Assembly (NCBI GenBank): GCA_024225395.1
Contig: JAAEMR010000011.1
Span: forward strand, 1 to 64,000
Direction: 5' to 3'
Origin: Gammaproteobacteria bacterium
Lineage (GTDB): Bacteria > Pseudomonadota > Gammaproteobacteria > GCA-001735895
DNA length: 64,000 nucleotides
Shown here: positions 52,303 to 61,495 of the stretch, piece after piece
Layout of the letters: every line of letters begins with the position of its first letter
Position numbering within the stretch: position 1 is the first letter of the stretch
Notes under the pieces: model-generated
What the model saw: only the letters and a program-made list of their open reading frames with translations
What the model was told of the DNA's origin: nothing
The model's database searches: none
Translations under genes and position numbers: made by a program

Positions 52303-55300
52303 TTCGTTATTTTGTCACCCATCCAACAGCTGCAAACCTGTTGATGTTGATTATCATGGTGCTGGGTCTGACGGCTTTACCCAAATTACAAAGAGATACC
52401 TTTCCCGTTATTCCAGCTACCGAGGTAGAAGTTCGCCTGAGTTATCCCGGCGCTACAGCTATGGATGTTGAGCAGGGTATTTGTCACGTGACCGAAGAAG
52501 CACTTGATACGGTGACCGATATCATAGAAGTGCGATGTGATGCGCGAGAAAATCTGGCCATAGTCACCGCTAAAATGCTGGAAACCGGTGACCTTGGAAC
52601 CTTTTATGATGATGTTAAATCAGCTGTGGAATCCATTACAACTTTTCCTGAAAAGGTTGAGCCGCCGAGTACCATTTTATTAGAGCGTACCGCTAATATT
52701 GCGAGTATTGCGATCACCGCTGAACCGGGAGTAGAAGTTAATATCGACTCACTCAATAGCTATGCTGAAAGAGTGAAAAGTAGAATATCCCGTGACCGGC
52801 GTATTGCTCAGGTGAAGTTACGTGGTTTTTCTAATCGTGAAATATTAATTCAACTGAGGAAATCTGAATTACAGAAATATGCGCTTACCGTGAATGATAT
52901 TACGCTTGCTATACGTTCTCAGAGTATCGATTCTCCGGCAGGTTCACTGGAGAATTCAAATGGTTCCATTATCGTTCGATATAACGAACAGAAAAAAACA
53001 CTCAATGAATTTTCCCGGTTGATTATTTTTTCCGGCAGTGAAGGTGGAACGGTGAGCCTGGGGGATATCGCCAGTATTTCTTATCGCTATGAAAAGCAGG
53101 AAGATAAAATTTTATTTAACGGTCAGCGAGCTGCTTTGCTGGATATGATTAAAACCACCCATCAGGATTCATTGCAGGTGATGGATGCGGTTAAGCAGAA
53201 CCTGGAACGTGAACGTAAAATGGCCCCTAAAGGCATACGTCTGGAAATCAGTCAGGATGTCACCCGGAATATAAAGGATCGCTTAAGGATACTGGTGGAA
53301 AATGGTGTTATGGGTTTGTTACTGGTATTCCTGACCATGTGGGCTTTCTTTAGTTTTCGTTATTCTTTCTGGGTCACGATGGGGCTTCCTGTTTCTTTTC
53401 TGGGCGCAATATTTGCGATGAACCTGTTTGGTTATAGTATTAATATGATAACCATGGTGGCGTTGCTGGTCGCCATAGGTCTATTGATGGATGATGCGAT
53501 TATTATCTCTGAAAATATCGCCACCCAAATTAAAAAAGGAAAGAATGCTTCGCAGGCTGCTATTGAAGGTGTGCAGCAGGTTTTGCCGGGTGTGTTATCT
53601 TCTTTCCTCACCACGATCATGATTGTCGGCCCATTATTTTATATGACGGGTAAAATGGGGGCAGTGTTAAAGTATATGCCGGCTGTACTGGTTATTACTC
53701 TGGCTGTTAGCTTGATCGAGGCCTTTTTGATTTTGCCTGCACACCTGAATCACTCAATTGCCCACATGCATAAAACCAGGCGCTCACGTTTTCATCTATG
53801 GTTTGAGCAGAGGTTTATTTCAGTGCGTGATTACTGGTTCGCACCGCTGGTCAGGCTTTCGGTAAAACGTCCGTATATTTCACTGGGAATTATGTTGTGT
53901 ATTTTATTAATGTCCTTTGCCACCATTCCTGCCGGGTTGCTTAAATTCAGAGCCTTTCCGCAACTGGAATCAGATGTGATTCAGGCCCGTATCCTTTTAC
54001 CTCAGGGAACGTCTTTACATCGCACTGATGAAGTTGTAAAAAAAGTTGAAGCTGGGCTAAAAGCTTTAAATGATGAGTATGCACCAGGGCAGAAAGGCGG
54101 TATTGATCTGGTCAGAAATATAACCGTTTTATACAACATGAATATAGATTCCAGGGAGAGTGGTACTCACATTGCTACAGTCAGTGCCGATTTAATTCGC
54201 GCAGAAAATAGAAATGGCAGTATAGAAAATATGTTACTGGACTGGCGACGATTGACTGGTGATGTGGGTGATATCATTAACCTGTCATTCACCGATAAAG
54301 AGCGTGGAGTGGCGGGTAAAGCCATTGATATTCGTCTGCAGGGTTCAAATCTTGATATGCTGAAAAAGGCATCTCTGGATTTACAGGCTTACCTGAAAGA
54401 ATTTAAAGGGGTCATAGAGGTTTATGATGATATACGACCTGGTAAGCCGGAGATCAGTATTCATTTGAAGAAACAGGCGGGAGTGCTAGGAATAAATTCC
54501 GCTCAGGTTTCTTCCGAAGTCAAAGCTGCATTACAGGGTACCACCGGGCTGGAAGTGCAGGTTTTAAAAGAGACACAGGCTGTTACTGTTCGTTTAGCTG
54601 ATCAGGATAGAAAAAACCTGAATGATTTACAGTTTTTACAAATTAGAAATAAATCAGGTCATCTGGTTTCACTGTCATCCGTAGCCGAGTTAACCATGAC
54701 CCGGGGCCTGTCGCGTGTACACAGGGTCAACGGGCAGCGCACGGCGACAATACAGGGCAAGCTGAATACCCGATTAGTTAATGCTTCCGAGTTGATGAAA
54801 CGTGTAAAGAAAGAATTCCTGCCACAGCTAAAGAAAAAATTTCCGGGCGTGAAACCTGCTTTTCAGGGGCAGGGCAAAGAAACATCGAATACATCTAACT
54901 CTCTGGTGATGAATTTGAGTATTGGTATTTTTGGTGTATTTGTTATTTTATCCTTCCAGTTCCGCAGTTATATTCAACCTGTAGCCGTTATGCTGGCAAT
55001 GCCTATGGGTGCAATCGGAGTATTCTGGGGGCATATAGCATTGGGCCTGGAGCTATCTATTCCTAGCCTGGTGGGAATGGCAACGCTTGCCGGTATTGTA
55101 GTGAATGATAATATCCTGCTGGTGACCTTTATTAAGGAGCGGCTAAAAGAAGGCATTGCTGTTGGTGAAGCGGTGCAACTTGCGGCTCATGATCGTTTTC
55201 GCGCTATTGTGTTAACCTCTTTGACCACTATTGCAGGGCTGTTACCCCTGTTAATGGAAACCAGTACTCAGGCTCAATTATTAATACCAATCGTTGCAAG

Positions 55301-55397
55301 CCTGGTTTTTGGACTGGCCAGTGCCACGTTGTTCTCCATTTTACTGGTCCCCGCTTTCTTCAAGATTCTTGATGACTGGATTGATTTAGAGGCTTAA
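52299..55397 (+). CDS. RND efflux permease (AcrB/HAE1-type)
   Basis: 1032 residues, the expected RND size. TM1 near residue 12-30, a large periplasmic porter domain, a TM bundle with VALLVAIGLLMDDAIIISENI (the proton-relay Asp pair), a second periplasmic domain and a second bundle with VGMATLAGIVVNDNILLVTFIKERL. Substrate class cannot be read; the divergence from AcrB suggests one of the many uncharacterised pumps. It overlaps the adaptor gene by ATGA and is followed six bases later by a decayed gene. Confidence 0.93.
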   Translation: MIRYFVTHPTAANLLMLIIMVLGLTALPKLQRDTFPVIPATEVEVRLSYPGATAMDVEQGICHVTEEALDTVTDIIEVRCDARENLAIVTAKMLETGDLGTFYDDVKSAVESITTFPEKVEPPSTILLERTANIASIAITAEPGVEVNIDSLNSYAERVKSRISRDRRIAQVKLRGFSNREILIQLRKSELQKYALTVNDITLAIRSQSIDSPAGSLENSNGSIIVRYNEQKKTLNEFSRLIIFSGSEGGTVSLGDIASISYRYEKQEDKILFNGQRAALLDMIKTTHQDSLQVMDAVKQNLERERKMAPKGIRLEISQDVTRNIKDRLRILVENGVMGLLLVFLTMWAFFSFRYSFWVTMGLPVSFLGAIFAMNLFGYSINMITMVALLVAIGLLMDDAIIISENIATQIKKGKNASQAAIEGVQQVLPGVLSSFLTTIMIVGPLFYMTGKMGAVLKYMPAVLVITLAVSLIEAFLILPAHLNHSIAHMHKTRRSRFHLWFEQRFISVRDYWFAPLVRLSVKRPYISLGIMLCILLMSFATIPAGLLKFRAFPQLESDVIQARILLPQGTSLHRTDEVVKKVEAGLKALNDEYAPGQKGGIDLVRNITVLYNMNIDSRESGTHIATVSADLIRAENRNGSIENMLLDWRRLTGDVGDIINLSFTDKERGVAGKAIDIRLQGSNLDMLKKASLDLQAYLKEFKGVIEVYDDIRPGKPEISIHLKKQAGVLGINSAQVSSEVKAALQGTTGLEVQVLKETQAVTVRLADQDRKNLNDLQFLQIRNKSGHLVSLSSVAELTMTRGLSRVHRVNGQRTATIQGKLNTRLVNASELMKRVKKEFLPQLKKKFPGVKPAFQGQGKETSNTSNSLVMNLSIGIFGVFVILSFQFRSYIQPVAVMLAMPMGAIGVFWGHIALGLELSIPSLVGMATLAGIVVNDNILLVTFIKERLKEGIAVGEAVQLAAHDRFRAIVLTSLTTIAGLLPLLMETSTQAQLLIPIVASLVFGLASATLFSILLVPAFFKILDDWIDLEA

Positions 55398-55403
55398 GCT
55401 GAA

Positions 55404-56232
55404 ATGCGGCCAAATGTAACCATCATGCTGGTAGATAATGGTTCGGCTAAACCTGCTGCTACTTTAATGCTTCGTCAACTGGCAGAGAGGTTAAGTCACA
55501 AATGTGGTCAACAAATTCATCCTGTATCTCTGCGCCATGCAGATCGCATCAGCAGTGAAAAACTTGATGGAAGCAGGGCTTTGATTTTTACGCCTTTTCT
55601 GCAGGAAAGGCTGGAAGCTGGCTGCAAAAAATTTTACTGATTCCTTTATTCTTCTCACAAAGTGGAGCAATCACCTGCTTTGTTCCTGGGCAGGTAAATT
55701 TGTTAGAAAAGCAGTATGGAGACATAGACCTTACGCTAACCGATGTAGTTTACCCTTAACCGGAAGGTGATAGCAGGCTGGTTGACATCCTGTTTGATAA
55801 TATCCAGCAATTGATAAAAGAGAGCGGATCAGACAGGCAAAACATTGTTTTAGTCGACCATGGTTCACCTTCCAGGGAGGTGACGGCGGTACGTCAACAG
55901 TTAGCTTCAAAATAGCAGCTAAAATTCGACAATCTGATGATAGATCAGGCCGTGATGGAACGGAGAGAGGGGAAACAGTATGATTTTAACGGACCACTAC
56001 TGGAACAATGGCTGGAACAAAAGGTAGCCAGAGGTGAGAAAAGTGCAATCGTTGCACTGATGTTTTTTTTACCAGGGAGGCATGCAGGGGATGGGGGTGA
56101 TATAGAACAAATATGTTTCGAATTGAACAGCAGTATCCGGGCTTTAAAGTTTATATCACTTCATTAGTTGCTGAACATACTGGTTTAATCGATTTACTTC
56201 TTCCAGAAGCAGTGACAGCTTTTAGTTTATAG
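55404..56232 (+). pseudogene. Decayed CbiX-like sirohydrochlorin chelatase-family gene
   Basis: Combining frames gives a recognisable CbiX-type protein: VTIMLVDNGSAKPAATLMLRQLAERL, LIPLFFSQSGAITCFVPGQ, IVLVDHGSPSREVTAVRQQLA, AVMERREGKQYDFNGPLLEQWL, VALMFFLPGRHAGDGGDIEQIC and finally YPGFKVYITSLVAEHTGLIDLLLPEA. The reading is broken by a -1 shift in the A6T4 run at about 55626-55636, an in-frame TAA at about 55757, a TAG at about 55912, and a second frame shift near 56115-56140. Two kinds of damage (stops plus shifts) make sequencing error unlikely as sole cause. The intact gene would have been about 275 residues, following the RND permease gene. Confidence 0.85.
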
Positions 56233-56582
56233 TTTTAGAAGGTATGTTTATTCTGGTTACCACATGAAAACAATCATAAAAATAATATAAAGGGGAATAA
56301 ATAAATTAATGATTGACTGAGATAGAGCTGCGATCCAAAAAGCGATATCTATATCATGTGTTTCAACCGTTAAGATAAAGTGAGCTCAACCCGGAATGGA
56401 GCCATATGTTCAAATAAGAACCATTTATAATCTTCAGGTGATTATGGAAAATAATAGGAGAGTAGTTAATTCAGGTGTTTGTTATAGTGATTTTAATATA
56501 ATATTTACTGAAAGCTAACAAAAGTTGCTAAGTTAAACTAACAGGTTCAAACTACGGCTATTATTTCAGTGATTTATAATAA
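56233..56582. other. Gene-free region upstream of the amino-acid ABC transporter
   Basis: 350 AT-rich bases with no convincing frame, repeat or hairpin. Presumably holds the promoter of the ABC ATPase gene. Confidence 0.5.
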
Positions 56583-57353
56583 ATGACCCCTTCTGCGGCA
56601 ATATCAATCAATAATCTGCACAAAACCTTTGCGGATAATGAAGTGTTGAAAGGCGTTTCATTATCCGCGAATCAGGGTGATGTGGTTTCTATACTGGGTA
56701 GTAGTGGTTCGGGGAAAAGTACCTTGCTGCGCTGTATTAACCTGCTTGAAGTACCTACTTCCGGTCAAATCAGTGTCAACGGTGAAGAATTAAACCTGAA
56801 AAAAGATCGACATGGTGACCTGGAACCCGTCGACCCGAAGCAAATTTCTCGTATTCGTTCGCGTTTATCGATGGTTTTTCAAAGTTTCAACCTGTGGTCT
56901 CATATGACTATTCTGGAAAATATCATTGAAGCCCCGGTGCATGTATTAAAAAAACCTAAGGCACAGGCCATTGAAGATGCAATGGAATTACTGAATAAGG
57001 TTGGTATTGCAGAAAAAGCGGATGCTTATCCAGGCGAACTGTCGGGTGGACAACAACAACGTGTTGCGATTGCCCGGGCACTGGCGATGGAGCCTGATGC
57101 TATGTTGTTTGATGAGCCTACCTCAGCACTCGATCCAGAACTGGTTAATGAAGTATTACAGGTCATGCGACAATTAGCTGAAGAAGGTCGCACGATGATT
57201 GTGGTAACGCATGAAATGGGGTTTGCGCGGGAAGTTTCTGATTATGTGATTTTTCTGCATGAGGGGAGAATCGAAGAACAGGGACCGCCCGATCAGGTTT
57301 TTGAAAGACCTGAGTCGGAGCGTTTTAAACAATTTTTATCCAGCGGCTTATAG
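56583..57353 (+). CDS. Polar amino acid ABC transporter ATP-binding protein (HisP/ArtP type)
   Basis: 256 residues with Walker [11 protein letters not shown]-loop [13 protein letters not shown], signature [19 protein letters not shown], Walker [15 protein letters not shown] and switch His in [12 protein letters not shown]. The stretch after Walker A ([26 protein letters not shown]) is the longer form seen in HisP/OccP. It energises import together with the genes at 57441, 58260 and 58960. Confidence 0.95.
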   Translation: MTPSAAISINNLHKTFADNEVLKGVSLSANQGDVVSILGSSGSGKSTLLRCINLLEVPTSGQISVNGEELNLKKDRHGDLEPVDPKQISRIRSRLSMVFQSFNLWSHMTILENIIEAPVHVLKKPKAQAIEDAMELLNKVGIAEKADAYPGELSGGQQQRVAIARALAMEPDAMLFDEPTSALDPELVNEVLQVMRQLAEEGRTMIVVTHEMGFAREVSDYVIFLHEGRIEEQGPPDQVFERPESERFKQFLSSGL

Positions 57354-57440
57354 GCGTTGGTATTTTTTTTCCTGACTTCCTAAACTATTTCACTTCGAAT
57401 TGTAGTTAGGGTTTCAGGTTTACATCAACAGGAGATCAAT

Positions 57441-58190
57441 ATGAAAATTAAATTAACCTTGGTGACTGTATTATTCAGTCTGTTTTTTTTTGGTGCGGCT
57501 CAGGCTGATAAGATTCGAATAGCAACTGAGGGTGCTTACCCCCCATTTAATATGAAAAATACTAAGGGTGAGCTGATTGGTTTTGATGTAGAAATAGCGA
57601 AAGCCTTGTGTGAACAAATGAAAGCTGACTGTGAAATTGTCGCTCAGGACTGGGATGGAATTATTCCAGGACTATTAGCTAAAAAATATGATGCCATTAT
57701 TGCCAGTATGTCGATTACGGCAGAACGACAGAAAAAAGTGTCATTTACTGACCCTTATTATTCCAATTACCTGCGTTTTATAGCAAAAAAGAACAGTGGC
57801 TTAACTATTTCAAAATCAGGTCTGAAAGGTAAAAAATTAGGAGCTCAACGTGCAACTATTAGTGCTCAACACCTGGAAGATAACTTTAGAAAAACTGCTA
57901 ATGTAAAAGTTTATGATACCCAGGAAGCTGTATTCCTTGATTTAAAAGCCGGGCGTCTGGATTCAGTGCTTGTTGATGCATATCCTGGTTATGACTGGCT
58001 GACTCAACCTGATAATTCCGCTTATGATCATGTCGGAGATACTATTGATATTAATGACAAGATCGGCATTGCCATTCGTAAGGGTGATAGTGCTTTGGCG
58101 GATAAATTTAACAAGGCGTTAAAAGAAATTCTTGCCAGTGGTGCTTACAAGCGTATTAATGGTAATTACTTTCCTTTCAGTATTTATTAA
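57441..58190 (+). CDS. Amino acid ABC transporter substrate-binding protein (Lys/Arg/Orn/His or octopine type)
   Basis: 249 residues with signal peptide (LTLVTVLFSLFFFGAAQA). The LAO/HisJ/OccT-like fold is evident in IRIATEGAYPPFNMKNTKGELIGFDVEIAKALCEQM, WDGIIPGLLAKKYDAIIASMSIT with the acidic and Ser residues that hold the ligand, and FTDPYYSN. Cationic amino acids or opines are the most likely ligands. SD AGGAGA precedes the ATG. A terminator follows immediately, which should make this protein more abundant than the permeases. Confidence 0.92.
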   Translation: MKIKLTLVTVLFSLFFFGAAQADKIRIATEGAYPPFNMKNTKGELIGFDVEIAKALCEQMKADCEIVAQDWDGIIPGLLAKKYDAIIASMSITAERQKKVSFTDPYYSNYLRFIAKKNSGLTISKSGLKGKKLGAQRATISAQHLEDNFRKTANVKVYDTQEAVFLDLKAGRLDSVLVDAYPGYDWLTQPDNSAYDHVGDTIDINDKIGIAIRKGDSALADKFNKALKEILASGAYKRINGNYFPFSIY

Positions 58191-58197
58191 TCGACTG

Positions 58198-58225
58198 AAG
58201 CCGGGCTAGCCCCGGCTTTTTTTTT
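58198..58225 (+). terminator. Intra-operon terminator/attenuator after the binding-protein gene
   Basis: Stem AAGCCGGG/CCCGGCTT with a 5-base loop and a run of about nine T, located between the solute-binding protein and permease genes. Confidence 0.88.
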
Positions 58226-58259
58226 GTATCGAATAAAGACTTAGTTAGAAATTTAATTT

Positions 58260-58967
58260 ATGTTTGAATACCTTAGTTATGGTGATACAGGTTTTGGTGA
58301 TGAGCTATTAGCTGGCACATTACTGACCCTTGAACTCGCACTGGTTTCACTGGCTGTGGGAATCTTTCTCGGCCTGATAACGGCTGCTGCAAAATTATCT
58401 CAAAATCGTTTTTATCGTACTCTGGCACATTTATATACTGAGGTCGTTCGCGGTATACCTGAAATGCTGGTTGTTCTGGTGGTTTTTTTCGGTGCTTCAG
58501 TATTGATTCAAATAGTAGCTACCTGGTTTGACTATAACGAATACATTGAAGTAAATGCTTTTGTGGCAGGTGTTTTTGCACTGGGACTTGTTTTTGGAGC
58601 TTTTTCCAGTGAAGTATTTCGAGGTGCTTTTCTTGCTGTTCCAAAAGGGCAGCTTGAGGCTGCTGTTGCCTGTGGAATGAGTAACTGGCAGGTTTTTCAT
58701 CGCATACGCTTACCGCAAATGTGGCGTTTTGCCATCCCCGGGCTGGGTAATCTCTGGATGGTTTTGTTAAAAGATACCTCACTGATTTCAATAATTGCTC
58801 TGGATGAATTATTACGCTGGTCAAAAGTCGCTGCAGAGACATCAAAGCAACCTTTTACTTTTTATATAGCTGCTGCAGCCATTTACCTGTTTCTAACCAT
58901 TCTGTCTGACCTTGTGCGTAATTACTTTGAAGCTAAAGCTAATCGAGGTATAGCTCCTCATGCCTGA
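58260..58967 (+). CDS. Amino acid ABC transporter permease 1 (HisQ/OccQ type)
   Basis: 235 residues with five TM segments. The N-terminal GTLLTLELALVSLAVGIFLGL and the EAA loop KGQLEAAVACGMSNWQVFHRIRLPQM are diagnostic of the His/Glu/Gln permease family. VVRGIPEMLVVLVVFFG is the usual second-helix motif. It overlaps the next permease gene by eight bases; expression depends on read-through of the terminator upstream. Confidence 0.93.
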   Translation: MFEYLSYGDTGFGDELLAGTLLTLELALVSLAVGIFLGLITAAAKLSQNRFYRTLAHLYTEVVRGIPEMLVVLVVFFGASVLIQIVATWFDYNEYIEVNAFVAGVFALGLVFGAFSSEVFRGAFLAVPKGQLEAAVACGMSNWQVFHRIRLPQMWRFAIPGLGNLWMVLLKDTSLISIIALDELLRWSKVAAETSKQPFTFYIAAAAIYLFLTILSDLVRNYFEAKANRGIAPHA

Positions 58968-59646
58968 TTTCTCACTCATTACTCAATATGGCGATCGTTT
59001 TTGGGATGGAACCCTGATCACTTTAAAGCTGGTTTTTTTATCTTCTATTATCGGCTTGATGATTGCCTTGCCACTGGCTTTGGCGCGAAGTTCTAAAAAG
59101 CGTCGATACTGGATACCCGCTTACAGTTATATCTATTTTTTTCGTGGCACACCGTTACTGATTCAACTGTTTATTCTTTATTATGGTTTAGGCCAGTTTC
59201 CGATGATCACTGAAAGTTTTTTGTGGCCTGTTTTAGGTGATGCAGAATGGTGTGGTTTGATTGGCTTGACGCTCAATACGGCAGCTTACACGGCAGAAAT
59301 TTTACGCGGTGGAATTCGAGCTATTCCTCGTGGTGAAATTGAAGCGGCGAAAGCATTTGGTATGTCATGGGGGTTGATGCAACGTCGTATTGTATTACCC
59401 CGTGCTTTACGCATAGCCTGGCCGGCTTATGGAAATGAAGTGATACTGCTGTTAAAGGGCAGCGCCCTGGTCAGCACTATAACGGTGTGGGATTTGATGG
59501 GTGAGACTCGCTCGGTATTTTCCCGAACCTATGCGTTGGAGATTTTCCTGTATGCTGCCATTATTTATTTCTTGCTGACATTTGTTTTGACCCGGGTTTT
59601 TAACCTGATTGAAAAGAGAATCAACCGTTATCTTGTCTGCTATTAA
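58960..59646 (+). CDS. Amino acid ABC transporter permease 2 (HisM/OccM type)
   Basis: 228 residues, five TM segments. Family motifs: DGTLITLKLVFLSSIIGLMIALPLAL, FFRGTPLLIQLFILYYGL, and the EAA loop RGEIEAAKAFGMSWGLMQRRIVLPRAL. Forms a heterodimeric channel with the preceding permease. Last gene of the ABC operon; no terminator is evident before the convergent Crp-family gene. Confidence 0.93.
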   Translation: MPDFSLITQYGDRFWDGTLITLKLVFLSSIIGLMIALPLALARSSKKRRYWIPAYSYIYFFRGTPLLIQLFILYYGLGQFPMITESFLWPVLGDAEWCGLIGLTLNTAAYTAEILRGGIRAIPRGEIEAAKAFGMSWGLMQRRIVLPRALRIAWPAYGNEVILLLKGSALVSTITVWDLMGETRSVFSRTYALEIFLYAAIIYFLLTFVLTRVFNLIEKRINRYLVCY

Positions 59647-59667
59647 CCTGTCCGGTCAGATTCAGTA

Positions 59668-60438
59668 CTAGTAAAGTATATACGTATGCACGGTTGATTT
59701 ATCAAAACTGCCCAGCTCGCATAATTTATCGATATCATTAACTTTCAATGTTCTGGATGATATCTCCATTAACCCTCTTTCGCGTAATTCTCTTAAGGTT
59801 CTATTAACGTGAATTTTAGTCAGCCCTGTGGCATCACCAATATCTTCCTGAGACAGGGGGAAGTTTATATGATTGATATTTGGCTCGTGATAAATAGTTT
59901 TAATTCGATAAAATAATTCAGCACAAAAATGCGCAATTTTTTCAATCGCGCTATGTTGCCCGATAGTCAGTAAACGGTTTTGACATAAATTCATGTCTCT
60001 TGAATTGAGTTCGGTCAACCGCTGGGTAATATTCTTATTCTTACGAAATAATTCCGGCATATCATGGCGAGTAAATGCGCATAAAATGGTGTCAGTTAAA
60101 CTGATGCCTGAATAATTCATTGCGGCATCATTATGGGCCTGATAGCCAATAATGTCGCCCGGTAAGGCAATTTTAAGAATTTGCCGTTTACCATTTTTCA
60201 ATGTTTTATAGATGGCAATCCAGCCAAGATAAACAGTATATAAAAAATCACTGTGATGACATTCTCGAAAGACTTCCCTGTTAGCTGACAGCTTATATTG
60301 ACCGCTTCGATAATTTTGAGTACATGACAGGTCTTCTTCCGGAACACCGTGAAACAGGGCAAGTCGACGAATGGAACAGTTCGAGCAGGATGTTTGATTG
60401 TGTTGTATCGGTATTAATTCGGGTTTAATGTCAGTCAT
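59668..60438 (-). CDS. Crp/Fnr family transcriptional regulator
   Basis: 256 residues: cyclic-nucleotide-binding-like beta-roll (about 25-145) with GDIIGYQAHND in the position of the nucleotide pocket, dimer helix, and a winged HTH (SQEDIGDATGLTKIHVNRTLRELRERGLMEI). The N-terminus has an FNR-like CSNCSIRRLALF with Cys18 and Cys21, but the third FNR Cys position is Ala27; further Cys lie at 39, 60 and 120. The recognition helix is HVNRTLREL, not the ETISRLL of FNR, so its operator should differ from the FNR box. It may sense redox or another signal. Convergent with the ABC operon. Confidence 0.9.
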   Translation of the reverse strand: MTDIKPELIPIQHNQTSCSNCSIRRLALFHGVPEEDLSCTQNYRSGQYKLSANREVFRECHHSDFLYTVYLGWIAIYKTLKNGKRQILKIALPGDIIGYQAHNDAAMNYSGISLTDTILCAFTRHDMPELFRKNKNITQRLTELNSRDMNLCQNRLLTIGQHSAIEKIAHFCAELFYRIKTIYHEPNINHINFPLSQEDIGDATGLTKIHVNRTLRELRERGLMEISSRTLKVNDIDKLCELGSFDKSTVHTYILY

Positions 60439-60600
60439 GATTTTTAACTACCTTTTCTCAACCAGCTGAAGAATATATATTGTCGAAACAGATTTTTCAT
60501 TGCTGGAATAGTAATCTATTTCTTTATCAATTAAACCTTAATAGCTCAATACTTTTGTACATTTTTGTTAAGATAACTTTCTCAGTACAATTTACTGATT

Positions 60601-61029
60601 TTAATTCATACCTGCTTTCTTGTGTTGCTGCAAAACATGTTCTTCCATACCGGCTGGTTTCTGTAGATTTCCAGCATAGATATAACGGGCTATTTTTCTT
60701 GCATCTTCATTCTTGATAGCAACCGGTGGCATTAAATTAAAGCGGCGAATAGCCCCTCTCATCAAACTTCTATTTGGATCCTGTTTTTCTACCCATCCAC
60801 TCACTGCATTAACAAATGAATCTTCATCCCGATAATATCCAATATAATGCATTCTCACGGCTGCAATGGGAGGGGCAACTCTTTTACTCATATCCATACC
60901 ACCGGACATTCCATGGCAGGCATCGCAATAAACTTTATATAACTGCTCACCTTGTTGATGCTCAGCTGCAAATGCTGTTTGTGATATTGCGATTATTGCT
61001 GAAGCAATTAATAGTTTTGTGATTGTCAT
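60601..61029 (-). CDS. Monoheme class I cytochrome c
   Basis: 142 residues with a signal peptide ending QTAFA. One heme site CDACHG at about 35-40 and a likely distal Met in RFNLMPPVAIKNEDARKIARYIYAG. Between them is GMDMSKRVAPPIAAVRMHYIGYY, longer than in minimal c-type cytochromes. Periplasmic electron carrier. Located 162 bp upstream of the Crp-family gene in the same direction; the two may or may not be linked. Confidence 0.9.
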   Translation of the reverse strand: MTITKLLIASAIIAISQTAFAAEHQQGEQLYKVYCDACHGMSGGMDMSKRVAPPIAAVRMHYIGYYRDEDSFVNAVSGWVEKQDPNRSLMRGAIRRFNLMPPVAIKNEDARKIARYIYAGNLQKPAGMEEHVLQQHKKAGMN

Positions 61030-61115
61030 GTAAAAAAATCCTTAAAGATGATGTAATAATAGCCTTATTTTAATTATGATTAGTCGCTACATATAGTTGA
61101 ATAAATAGATCAAAT

Positions 61116-61459
61116 TTATTCGACTATGGGTGCATAGTGGTCAAAAATGAAATTACTGTTATCTTCAAATAAACCGGCAGCTATATGATATTGCTGACTT
61201 TGCTTTAGGCGGTACAACAAATGGCTGCCGCAGTTTTTGCAAAACCCTCGTTGTGCCCAGTCAGATGAGTCATATGCAGATATATTTTGTGTGCTGTTAA
61301 AGGAAACGTCAGATCCGCAATCAACCGCCATTAATGGTCCTTCACCCCATTTTCTACACATGCTGCAATGACAGCACCTACATGATCATTGACGTTACTG
61401 GCAGTGAATTGAACTGATCCGCACAGACAACTTCCATTTCCAATATTGTTATCAGTCAT
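61116..61459 (-). pseudogene. Decayed GFA (glutathione-dependent formaldehyde-activating-like) family gene
   Basis: From ATG 61459 the frame reads GSCLCGSVQFTASNVNDHVGA, then a one-base deletion near 61372 shifts the frame; with one base added it continues CHCSMCRKWGEGPLMAVDCGSDV...SSDWAQRGFCKNCGSHLLYR as in the family. The end jumps from FIFDH directly to YAPIVE, missing about 30 residues that normally lie between, so a second, in-frame deletion is likely. The zinc Cys groups (CLC, CHC-x2-C, CKNC) are all visible. Not expected to yield a working enzyme. Confidence 0.8.
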
Positions 61460-61495
61460 AATATGGACCGTTAAATTAAAGCTAATTTGCATTGG

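Noticed and set aside
59668-60438. Naming the regulator FNR
   Set aside because: The third N-terminal cluster Cys is missing and the recognition helix differs from FNR.
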